DNA of 64,000 bases. Source: Nothopassalora personata. Its lineage: Eukaryota > Ascomycota > Dothideomycetes > Mycosphaerellales > Mycosphaerellaceae. Shown piece by piece: positions 32,556 through 42,014 of the stretch. Where the stretch lies: the NCBI GenBank assembly GCA_033816765.1, contig CM066289.1, forward strand, positions 930,001 through 994,000. The letters run 5' to 3'. A program made the position numbers and the translations under genes. Position 1 is the first letter of the stretch; every line of letters starts with the position of its first letter. Under the pieces are notes generated by a model, which had not been told where the DNA came from, made no database searches, and saw nothing but the letters and a program-made list of their open reading frames with translations.

Positions 32556-34382
32556 ATGGCAATTTCCAATCGCAACCATGGCATGAGGGAGGCCTCACCC
32601 TTCGGCCTTTCACCATCACCACCACCTACGCAACCACTCACGAAGCGCGACGTGCGACGCAATCGCATCATGGAGAAGCTGAACGGCATGCTCGACGGCT
32701 TCAACCAGAATCAGCATCAGCATTACCGAGCACAACTGCAAGGCGTCCAGGTCGATATGACCTTGGTGCTTCGCGCCGATCCGTATGGATCAGAGGCACC
32801 GCTGGGCGACCAGCCCAATGACATTCATGAGGCGATACAGGCCGTCATGAAAGGCGACGCGAATGGAAATGGAGGCTTGAGCTTACCACAAGACGAATCT
32901 GCACAGCAGGACTACTGGGCAACGGCTGGCAAGCGGTACGCCGATTTCGTCAGAGAGGTCAACGATGCGATCGAGCGACGAGATGCAGATTTGACCGCAC
33001 TATACAACGCTTACAACTCCTCCCTCGCCGAACTCGACAGGGCATATCACCAACGACTCCAACAAGCCGAAGAAGAGCACAAAGCACTGTCTGCCACCAT
33101 CCGTCAACGACTCTCCACAACCCTCAACAAGAAGCGACAGCAACTGCTCCGCGACAAAGAGCAGCTTGACATCGCCGACAGCAATGCCATGCTAATGCAC
33201 CCGAATCACTTCAGCATTGGCAACAACCCCGGCTCGCCCAGTCAGAATGGTGGCGTCATGAACAAGAGGACGAGACATCTCAGACACAACCGCGGCGCGA
33301 GCCCAGCTCCAGCTGACCTCGGCGAGAATGGCAAAAGAAAGCGAAAGTTCCCACAAGGAGACGACGACCAGGGCAATGAATCGCCGGCATATCTTGCTGG
33401 TGGACGTAGCCCGTTCAAAGATGCCAGAACACAGCGAGAGTACGCTCAATTCGATGCCCCGGCATACAGTCTTGAGAGGCTCTTCACCGACAAAGAGCTT
33501 GCCATGGCCACCGAGACCGCCAAGGTCGCAACCTATAAATACTTCCACCAACCACAAGAGAAAGAGCAAGGGCCGAGTAGCAACGATACAGCTCTGCCCT
33601 CTGTGGATGGCGAAGTGGTGGAGTCAGCGGAGACCGTCCCTGATGAACAAATGCTGGATGCGGGAACAGCAACCACCAACGGCACAGACACTCCTCCACC
33701 TTCCGAACCACCTGCTGCTGCTGCTGGCATGGAGCGGAGTGCATCACATCAAGTCCTGACACGAGGTGGAGCGCGTGCGAATCCGCTCGCAGCACTTTCA
33801 GACCTGGCAAATGCAGCAGCGGCGGCCTCTTCCTCAGCACCCATTATTCGAGACAATCCCTTCGCCCCCGTGCCTCCAGCCTACCACGCCGTCACCCGAA
33901 GCGAGAAGTCCGGTGCTCCAGCCCCTCCGCCTGTCAATCCCGTTGATATGGACAACGATTTCAACATGATGAACGAAGCCGGCGCGGATAACCTAGGAGG
34001 AGGCGGCGAAGACACGGATATGGATGCTGATGCTGCACATCGAGCACGACACCTACGGCGACAACTTCTCGATCAGGCGCTGGGGGTTTCTGGGGTGCAG
34101 GCTCCGTATCGACTTCCTCAGCTTGAGACCGGTCCAGGTGCATTGATCGGCCGAGGCGTGGAGCGTGAGCCGAGAAGTGGATTCGCACCACTACTCCCGG
34201 CTGCTATACAGATCGAGTCGAGGACGAAGGGCGTCACGAGGTACGAAGGAGGCAGTAGTCTAGCAGCTGCGCTCAGCGGACGTCTTGGTGCAGAGCCTAT
34301 GAGTAGGACGACTAGCGCTGGTGGTGTTAGTGAGCTCGGCGAAGTGTCTGGGAAGCGAGGCGGCCGAGGCAAGCTTGTGTAG
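32556..34382 (+). CDS. Sds3/Dep1-like subunit of the Rpd3 histone deacetylase complex
   Basis: The single exon encodes 608 residues. Residues 20-60 contain RRNRIMEKLNGMLDGFNQNQ and HYRAQLQGVQVDMTLVLRAD, and residues 125-220 form a long charged helix or coiled coil (QQDYWATAGKRYADFVREVN through NKKRQQLLRDKEQLDIADSN). This combination resembles the Sds3/BRMS1 family, which includes yeast Sds3 and Dep1 and holds the large Rpd3-Sin3 deacetylase complex together in the nucleus. A conserved later block reads YSLERLFTDKELAMATETAK. The remainder is low-complexity Ala, Pro and Gly. The ATG at 32556 is the first in frame; translation could also start at 32583. The family is likely, but which orthologue (Dep1 or Sds3) is uncertain. 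Confidence 0.65.
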   Translation: MAISNRNHGMREASPFGLSPSPPPTQPLTKRDVRRNRIMEKLNGMLDGFNQNQHQHYRAQLQGVQVDMTLVLRADPYGSEAPLGDQPNDIHEAIQAVMKGDANGNGGLSLPQDESAQQDYWATAGKRYADFVREVNDAIERRDADLTALYNAYNSSLAELDRAYHQRLQQAEEEHKALSATIRQRLSTTLNKKRQQLLRDKEQLDIADSNAMLMHPNHFSIGNNPGSPSQNGGVMNKRTRHLRHNRGASPAPADLGENGKRKRKFPQGDDDQGNESPAYLAGGRSPFKDARTQREYAQFDAPAYSLERLFTDKELAMATETAKVATYKYFHQPQEKEQGPSSNDTALPSVDGEVVESAETVPDEQMLDAGTATTNGTDTPPPSEPPAAAAGMERSASHQVLTRGGARANPLAALSDLANAAAAASSSAPIIRDNPFAPVPPAYHAVTRSEKSGAPAPPPVNPVDMDNDFNMMNEAGADNLGGGGEDTDMDADAAHRARHLRRQLLDQALGVSGVQAPYRLPQLETGPGALIGRGVEREPRSGFAPLLPAAIQIESRTKGVTRYEGGSSLAAALSGRLGAEPMSRTTSAGGVSELGEVSGKRGGRGKLV

Positions 34383-34967
34383 GCATCGAGTGAATGATCG
34401 TTCAAGCGCGGCGCCTGGAGTCCACTTTTCGGAGCATACGAGTGAGATACTCTCCTCATTCCTGGAAGTACGAAAAGTAGATGAATATGGAAGGTTTCTG
34501 TCTTGGCCCAAGTAGTGCTGTTGATCCATGCTCCTCAATATGCCAAAGCTGTAACTACTGCCATCATGTTGGCATGCCCAAGATTTCTTAGCAGTATCAT
34601 CACCCATTAGCAAGACATATGGACATGCTCGACATCATGAAGGGACAGTGGCAGCAGTAAACCTAGCAGATCTTATTCCGGGTTCTGCTCGTGCTGATGC
34701 CATGTTCAGGATCCATCTACCTGGGGCAGTCAACAAGTCGAGCGTAAGGCGATAAGTTCTTGGTGGCAGAGTCATCTTCGATAGCCTCGAATTGGAGAGT
34801 CAACTGTTGTATCCTTGGTGAAGCGATTCTGTGCTTAGTAACTCAACCCGATAGCTCTAGAACTAGACTAACGGCATTGTCTGAGCCGCGTCAGCTTTTG
34901 TACTGTAGAACTACGAGAGCTCCCTCGGTCCCGCGGACTTGACCAGTGAACGAATCTCCATCGCATC
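34383..34967. other. intergenic, upstream of MCR1
   Basis: No gene is recognised. It includes the 3' end of the preceding gene and the MCR1 promoter. Confidence 0.4.
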
Positions 34968-36083
34968 ATGTTCGCAACTCGCCTTTTTCGGCCTGCAGCC
35001 CAGCTGTCGAGCGTATGTCCTCGTCCATTCCCTTCATCACATGTGTCAATGGCTTCAAGTGAGCTCACGGGCATGTCAAATCGCTGACCACTTTGCCCTC
35101 CATAGCATGTAAGACGATACGCCTCCGAAGCACCCAAGACTGGCGGCGGCAATGCACTGCTATACGGCGCCGGTGCCCTTGGTCTCGCCGGCGCAGGATA
35201 CTATGCCCTGGGCGGCAGCGGCAAGGACCCCGTCGAGCTCGCGAGGGAAAACACCAAGCCGCTGACCGAGAACATCCCTCCTTCGCAAGGCGGCCCACCA
35301 GACAAGGTCTTCATTGGTGGTGATCAGGGCTTCATCAAGTTGGCTTTGGAGAAGGTCGACACTGTCAACAAAAACACCAAGAAGTTGCGCTTCAAGTTCG
35401 AGAACCCCGAAGCCGTGTCCGGTCTACCAGTAACCAGCGCTGTCATTACCAAGTACCAGGCATCGGAAGATAAGAAGCCGATCATCCGGCCATACACACC
35501 TGTCAGCGACGAGGACGACAGAGGTTACGTGGATCTGCTCATTAAGAAGTACGAGGGCGGTCCAATGTCGACACACTTGCACAATCTGGAGCCCGGCCAG
35601 CAGCTGGAGATCAAGGGTCCTATTCCAAAGTACCCATGGGAAGCAAACAAGCACGACTCCATTGCCCTTCTCGCTGGCGGAACAGGCATCACGCCAATGT
35701 ACCAACTCTGCCGGCAGATCTTCAAGAACCCATCCGACAAGACTAAGGTAACTCTCGTGTTCGGAAACATCACCGAGGAGGACATTCTTCTGAAGAAGGA
35801 GTTCGACGAGCTCGAGCAGAAGTTTCCACAACGATTCCGCGCTTTCTACGTTCTCGACAACCCACCGGAAGGCTGGAAGCAGGGCAAGGGTTACATCACA
35901 AAGGACCTTCTCAAGACTGTGCTCCCGAGTCCGGGAGAAGAGAACGTCAAGGTCTTCGTATGCGGTCCACCTGGTCTATACAAGGCCATCTCCGGACCAA
36001 AGAAGGGCCCAGCGGATCAGGGTGAACTTAGCGGATACCTGAAAGAGCTAGGATACACTAAAGACCATGTATATAAGTTCTAG
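34968..36083 (+). CDS. MCR1: NADH-cytochrome b5 reductase, mitochondrial
   Basis: Two exons (34968-35012 and 35106-36083; 93-bp GTATGT...TAG intron) encode 340 residues. The N-terminus [15 protein letters not shown] continues [15 protein letters not shown], an Arg-rich mitochondrial presequence, then a single membrane segment ([18 protein letters not shown]). This is the Mcr1 layout of the outer membrane/intermembrane space. The enzyme passes electrons from NADH through FAD to cytochrome b5 and erythroascorbyl radicals. FAD binding is shown by RPYTPVS (about residue 142), NADH binding by [11 protein letters not shown] (about 206) and CGPPG (about 301). The C-terminal DHVYKF is typical. All expected elements are present. 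Confidence 0.95.
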
Positions 36084-36813
36084 ACTTCGAGATAGAGCCT
36101 CAGGCATGCTGCTTCAACAGGGCGAAATTGTACAAATATCCTCGGAACGTCACCCCGAACTGCTTGTTCCCATGGACCCGGATTACAAGGAGTATCGATA
36201 TGAGACAGTACATTCGCACGAGCAGCAAAGGTGAGTAAGCGTACCGGGCAAGCTTCAGTCACAAGCAGTAAGCGCGTTCTCCCAATGGTCAAGATACATC
36301 AAGTCCGGTAAAGACTTTGAAGTGAAGGTGAAGCTTCATCAGGACAACGAGACACTGAATCGGCAAGATCCGGTGAATGTCGACTCAACACCACGCAGCT
36401 CCAAATTCTGGGGCCCGCAGCAAGCTGCTTTACTGAGATGTGGAGCGTGGAGCCCTCGACACATGTGCAGCAAGAGATGTGCCTATCTGCGTTCTGATTG
36501 CCTAACAGCCTTTGCCAAGCAAATTCCTTATCAGCACTTCCTCGCTTGTTCGACTCGCACCATGCAACCTCCCTCTTATCGGAGCTCGCCCACGGCCAGT
36601 CAACAGAGCCCAATTGTCGGAAATGGTCGATCTGTATAGGCTCGCCGGCGGCACGCGATGCCAGGCGTTCCTGTTAGTATCGAGTGACAGTTTTTGGGCG
36701 TCAGAAGAGTTTATCGCTCTGCTTATGACCATGTCTATATCATGAGTCGAGGCTGCTTTCGTTGTGTAGATCTCTTTGAGCGTTGCGAACTTTGATCTTG
36801 GACAACGTACAGT
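36084..36813. other. intergenic, upstream of DUR3
   Basis: No gene is recognised; frames on both strands are short and overlap each other. Confidence 0.4.
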
Positions 36814-38995
36814 ATGGCGGCAGAGCCTCCTCTTAGCAAGGCCACTGGCTATGGCATTGTCGTAGGCTTGGGCTTTCTTTTTGCGTGAGTAAACCTCGTG
36901 GATGTAACCCAATGCCACAATACTGATTCTTCCAGCTTCGGCATGATGCTCACGACCTTCGTCCTTAAACGCTACAACAACGAACTCCAAACCTCAGAAG
37001 CTTTCAGCACCGCCGGCAGAACTGTCAAATCTGGCCTCGTCTCCTCCGCAGTTGTATCCTCGTGGACCTGGGCAGCAACGCTTCTGCAATCATCGGCTGT
37101 CGCCTACAAATACGGAGTCTCTGGACCTTTCTGGTATGCTTCTGGCGCAACAGTCCAGGTGATCCTCTTTGCTACACTGGCGATTGAACTCAAGCGGAAG
37201 GCACCGAATGCGCATACGTTTTTGGAAGTCATCCGCGCTCGCTACGGCGCTGTCACGCATGGAGTGTACATTGTTTTTGGCCTGATGACCAACATTTTGG
37301 TGACTGCTATGCTTTTGACTGGTGGGAGTGCAGTTGTCACTTCGCTGTGTGGCGTGCCGACAGCTGCTGCGTGCTTTCTTTTACCGCTTGGTGTGGTGCT
37401 GTAGGTCAATGAAGGGTGCTAGGCACATCCTTGCGTCTGAGATTCGGTACTGACCTTGTGCCCTGCTTAGGTACACCATGTTCGGTGGGATCAAGGCTAC
37501 GTTCCTGACCGACTACGTCCACACTGTGGTCATTCTGGTCATTATCTTGCTGTTCGCATTCACGGCCTACGCCACCAGCAGCGTTCTTGGCAGCCCTGGA
37601 GCGGTCTACGATGCGCTGGTAGCTGCGGCGGAGCGACATCCTGTTGAGGGCAATGAAGGTGGTAGCTATCTCACCATGAGGTCTCAGGAAGGTGCTATCT
37701 TCTTCGTGATCAACATTGTTGGCAACTTCGGGACTGTCTTCATGGACAACGGGTACTACAACAAAGCGATTGCCGCATCGCCTGTTCATGCTCTGCCAGG
37801 CTATATTGCCGGGGGTCTCTCCTGGTTCGCCATACCATGGCTCTGCGCCACTACGATGGGTCTGTCCGCGCTGGCACTCGAAAATAACCCAGTCTTCCCG
37901 ACGTACCCGAATCGAATGGATCCTGCCGATGTCAGCGCTGGGCTGGTCCTTCCGGATGCTGCAGTGGCTCTTTTAGGCAAGGGAGGTGCCGCCGCTACAC
38001 TTCTCCTCATCTTCATGGCCGTGACCAGCGCCATGTCCGCCGAGCTCATCGCGGTCTCCTCGATCTGGACATACGACATCTACAAGACTTACATCAACCC
38101 TGATGCAAGCGGCAGGAGACTCATCTACATGTCCCACACGAGCTGTGTCATCTATGCCATCATGATGGCTGGGTTTTCGACAGGTCTTCACTACGCTGGC
38201 ATTAGCATGGGATATCTCTACCTCTTGATGGGAGTGATCATCAGCGGTGCAGTCCTACCAGCTTCACTGTCCCTCCTGTGGTCGAACCAGTCCTGGACGG
38301 CAGCAACGTTCTCGCCAGTGCTAGCGCTGGCATGCTCTCTGACGGGATGGCTGGTTCAGACCAAAGCTCAATACGGCGAGCTCAGCGTGGATTCTACTGG
38401 ATCCAACAACCCTATGCTGGTCGGCAACGTGGTCTCCCTCCTTTCGCCAATGATCTTCATCCCGATCTTCTCCTTCGTCTTCCGCACACCGAAGTATGAC
38501 TGGATCTCGATGAGAATGATCCGCAAAGGCGACGACTCCGACCTGACCGCAGCCGCCGACATGGATATCGAGCAAGTCCCTGGCGATTCACCGCATGACC
38601 ACCAAGAAGAAGCCGCGGAGCAACAGAAATTGCAACGTGCCGCCAAGATCGCGAGGGTTCTGACGGTCTTCCTGGCAGTCTCGCTGCTTGTGCTATGGCC
38701 GATGCCGATGTATGGGTCTGGCTACATTTTCAGCAAGAAGTTCTTCACTGGCTGGGTCTCCGTGGGCATCTTGTGGCTGTTCTGCTCGTCGTTCTGTGTT
38801 GGCCTTTACCCGCCATGGGAGGGTCGTGGCACCAGTCTGAGGACGATGAAGGCGATCTATAGGGATGTCACGGGCAAGGGCAAGCCGATTGTTCATCACG
38901 GGCAGCCGAGTATAAGCGGAGAAGAGTCTGACTCCGAAGAGAGGCGGGAGAAGAAGACTGCCACGCCACCTGAGATTGAGGTTGGCAAGGATTGA
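36814..38995 (+). CDS. DUR3: urea active transporter (sodium:solute symporter family)
   Basis: Three exons (36814-36884, 36936-37400, 37471-38995) with GT-AG introns of 51 and 70 bp encode 686 residues. About 15 hydrophobic segments and the SSS-family pattern match fungal Dur3, which imports urea (and polyamines in yeast) across the plasma membrane by proton symport. Landmarks are [20 protein letters not shown] at the start, [40 protein letters not shown] and [20 protein letters not shown]. The C-terminal tail after residue 640 is acidic and Ser-rich and may be a site of regulation. In yeast the orthologue is under nitrogen catabolite repression; I did not verify GATA sites here. Confidence 0.95.
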
Positions 38996-39770
38996 GAGGA
39001 CTACTTGAATTTCACGGCCTGTTCCATCCCAGATCTTGTGTTAGATGTTGACGAATATATGATAGAACCTTATGCCCCGAGATGGGCTTTATATGTTAAG
39101 TAGGTATACATATCAACCATTGGTCTTAACGATGCAACCTACGATCATCTCATCCCGGCATACGTCCACCCGTGTTGGACTCTACTACGGACATTGTGTG
39201 AGCTAGGTGCTTTCCCTACTCGGCCAGTCGATCGAGTACCCTCTCGACAATACCTGCATAGATGTTGGATTCGTGATCGTGATTACCTCGCTTTATGTGG
39301 TCCACCTTGATGGCGACGTGAATATTACGTAATAGAGGCTGGCCATATTTTGCCGGGCTCTCTCATCTCTCGGAGCAAAGTCCGGCACGAAGCCAGACTT
39401 GACCTCATCATCCTTCACGCAGCGCAGCAACGTCCGAGCACCAAAGGAAGGACTGCCACGACGGCCGAGAAGAGCAGAGAGATGCAGCACAATCAATGGT
39501 GACGTTCCGTCTCCAGTGGATGCTCGCTCGGTCATCATTCGCGGAGAGCATCTGCTCCCAGCACATGCTCCCAGCAGCACATGCCCACACGCGAGGTATT
39601 CATTCGCACCTCATCATGACGTCGCATGCGAGGCAAGAGATGTCTCTCTCCCGTGGGTATACGTGTAATTATGAGGGCATGCAGCTGAGGAGTAGTGTCT
39701 TTCTCTGTATACATTCCTCCATCCGGCGCGCACGTTGTTCCCGCAACTCACCGATTCACACACAACAACC
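38996..39770. other. intergenic, upstream of the alcohol dehydrogenase gene
   Basis: No gene is recognised. Confidence 0.4.
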
Positions 39771-41120
39771 ATGGCCTTATCACAAGCAGCCGCCCAGCTC
39801 GAGAAGGTGGTCATCGGCCACGGCGACAACGCAATCACCGAGCAGAACTTGTCCAACCCGGACCGAAACCGCGAGAAGTATGCCGACCCCTCGGGCGAGA
39901 AGATGAAGGCTTTGGCCTGGATGGGCAAGAACACTGTCCAGATGGTCGAGGTGCCCAAGCCAAGAGTCGTGGAAGACCGGGATGTGATCCTCAAGATCAC
40001 AGGAAGCACAGTGTGCGGCTCTGACTTGCACTTGCTCCACGGCACCGTGATCGAGCTGGAGAAGGGAGATATCCTCGGCCACGAGTTCTGTGGTATTGTT
40101 GACTCAGTCGGCTCAGCTGTGACCAAGGTCAAGAAGGGCGACAGAGTCGTGGCCAGCTTCCAGATCGCATGTGGCGACTGCTATTACTGCAAGCAGAAGC
40201 TATCGTCGCAATGTGAGAAGACGAACTCCAACACAATCGAGAACGGCATGTACGGTGGCAGAACGGCCGGCATGTTCGGCTACAGCCACTTCACGGGAGG
40301 TTTTGCTGGAGGGCAGGCCGAGTACACTCGTGTCCCATACGGAGATGTCAACCTGCTGAAGCTCCCAGACGATGTCCCCGACGAGAAGGGTCTCTACCTC
40401 TCTGATGTGATTTCGACGAGCTGGAACTGCGTCGTCGACACGGGCGTCAAGGAAGGCGATGTTGTCGCCGTCTGGGGCGCAGGACCAGTTGGCCAGATGG
40501 CAGCAGACTTCTCTTTCCTGCACGGTGCCAGCAGAGTCATTGTCATCGACAGAAACTGGCGTCTGGATTACATGAAGGAGAAGTATCCCAAGGTAGAGAC
40601 CGTCGACTTCTCACAGCTCAAAGGCACGAAAGCGGTCGTTGCCAAATTAAAGGAAATGACCAACAACCGCGGTCCAGACGTCGCTCTCGAGTGCGCCGCT
40701 GGGGAGTATCCCAAGGGCTGGTTCCATGCTGCTCAAATCACTCTCGGCCTCGAGACAGACACCTCCGAGATTCTCAATGAGATGATCGAGTCCGTGCGCA
40801 ACTATGGCCGCGTTGGTATCACCGGTGTCTACGTCGGCTACACCAACAACTTCAACATTGGCTCTGTGATGGAGCGCGGCATCCGCTTCATCGGTAACGG
40901 TCAAGCACCTGTGCACCTCTATTGGGAGGAGCTACTCCAGCGCATCCAAAAGGGCGAGATTGACCCGCTGAAGATGGTCACGCACAGAGTCGACATTGAG
41001 GACCTGGCGAAGGTCTACTACAAGTTCGAGAAGAAGGAGGACCGCATGCAGAAGGTGTATGTGCAGACCAAGTTCTCCGCGCCGGCTTGTGAGGGATCGC
41101 CGCCTTTGACGAGGTATTGA
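39771..41120 (+). CDS. zinc-dependent alcohol dehydrogenase (MDR family, formaldehyde dehydrogenase-like)
   Basis: The uninterrupted frame encodes 449 residues. The ATG lies in an ACAACCATGG context. A catalytic zinc site is marked by TVCGSDLHLLHG (Cys82) and GHEFCGIV. The structural zinc loop has four cysteines in CGDCYYCKQKLSSQC. The Rossmann NAD-binding motif is VWGAGPVGQMAADF. The long insert after TNSNTIENGMYGGRTAGMFG and the presence of both zinc sites resemble the glutathione-independent formaldehyde dehydrogenase and related MDR enzymes, longer than classic 350-residue ADHs. The N-terminal extension of about 45 residues is not hydrophobic. The natural substrate is not determined by sequence alone. 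Confidence 0.88.
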   Translation: MALSQAAAQLEKVVIGHGDNAITEQNLSNPDRNREKYADPSGEKMKALAWMGKNTVQMVEVPKPRVVEDRDVILKITGSTVCGSDLHLLHGTVIELEKGDILGHEFCGIVDSVGSAVTKVKKGDRVVASFQIACGDCYYCKQKLSSQCEKTNSNTIENGMYGGRTAGMFGYSHFTGGFAGGQAEYTRVPYGDVNLLKLPDDVPDEKGLYLSDVISTSWNCVVDTGVKEGDVVAVWGAGPVGQMAADFSFLHGASRVIVIDRNWRLDYMKEKYPKVETVDFSQLKGTKAVVAKLKEMTNNRGPDVALECAAGEYPKGWFHAAQITLGLETDTSEILNEMIESVRNYGRVGITGVYVGYTNNFNIGSVMERGIRFIGNGQAPVHLYWEELLQRIQKGEIDPLKMVTHRVDIEDLAKVYYKFEKKEDRMQKVYVQTKFSAPACEGSPPLTRY

Positions 41121-42014
41121 AATGACGCGTACGCCCAACTCCGCCGTAGATAGCAACGAAATCCCATGACCAAAAAGTATTGAACCACGAGTACCACTCT
41201 CCAAGAAATTTGCCCTCCATCACCGCCCGCATCATAATGATCACAACCGCCCTTCACCACCCCTCTCCAACAACGGCTTCCCCTGCAACTATGCCATGCC
41301 CCCCCCCGGCCCTCCACCCACAGAGCCGCGTCCTCTGCACAACCACCAAACCCGCATCTCCCGAAGCCAACGAAGACGCAGACAAACCAGAAGAACACGA
41401 AGATCCCGACCCGGACGACGACGACGACGACGCGTCGGTGGAAGCGCTCGATGACGTCAATATCGATGAGGAGGCGACCGAAATCCCGCAGCTGTAGCGT
41501 TCTGTCATTCGCAGCGTGGGACACTTTTTAGAGTGGGGGGATTGTGTCATGTCGGACATTGTGGTTGTGGACAATATTGGGACTGTGGGTTGGTGGGGGG
41601 GGGGGGGGGCGGAGGTCTATGGCTTGAGGCGTGGTTGGGAAGGTGGGTAGTTAGCTAAGCTGGTAAGGACGAATTTTGGGTTGGGTTGGAGAGAGTCTTT
41701 GTTGATGGAATGGGGTGGGATGGGATGGGATAGGATGATGGGAGAGGAGGAATTCTGGGCCAAAGGGCTTGGAGGATCTTATAGAGGTGGTCGGTCAGGT
41801 GCTGGGTTGGTTGATGCGGTGAATATCGTGCCTCGTGGTGCTGGAGATTGCTGTGAGGACAGCGGATAAATGACGCGGCGGGCATGATATCGTTGACTGT
41901 TCTACTCGCGTGAAGAGTGTGATGAAGCACAAATAAGGTTCCACGAAGAATTCCTCGATTCGTTTTGTCTGTCACGGCTGGGTATCTCAAGGGAAAGCGC
42001 GGAAGATTGATACA
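41121..42014. other. intergenic with G-rich and Asp-codon repeats
   Basis: A short acidic plus-strand frame (41180-41497) ends in DDDDDDASVEALDDVNIDEE; it may be a small gene but has no homology I can name. A run of about 16 G lies near 41597, next to G-rich, GGTTGG-containing DNA. 41700-41740 has TGGGATGGGA repeats. Confidence 0.45.

Noticed and set aside
41180..41497. acidic 105-codon plus-strand frame
   Set aside because: The Asp-rich end arises from a GAC repeat; it could be a small gene but nothing supports it.
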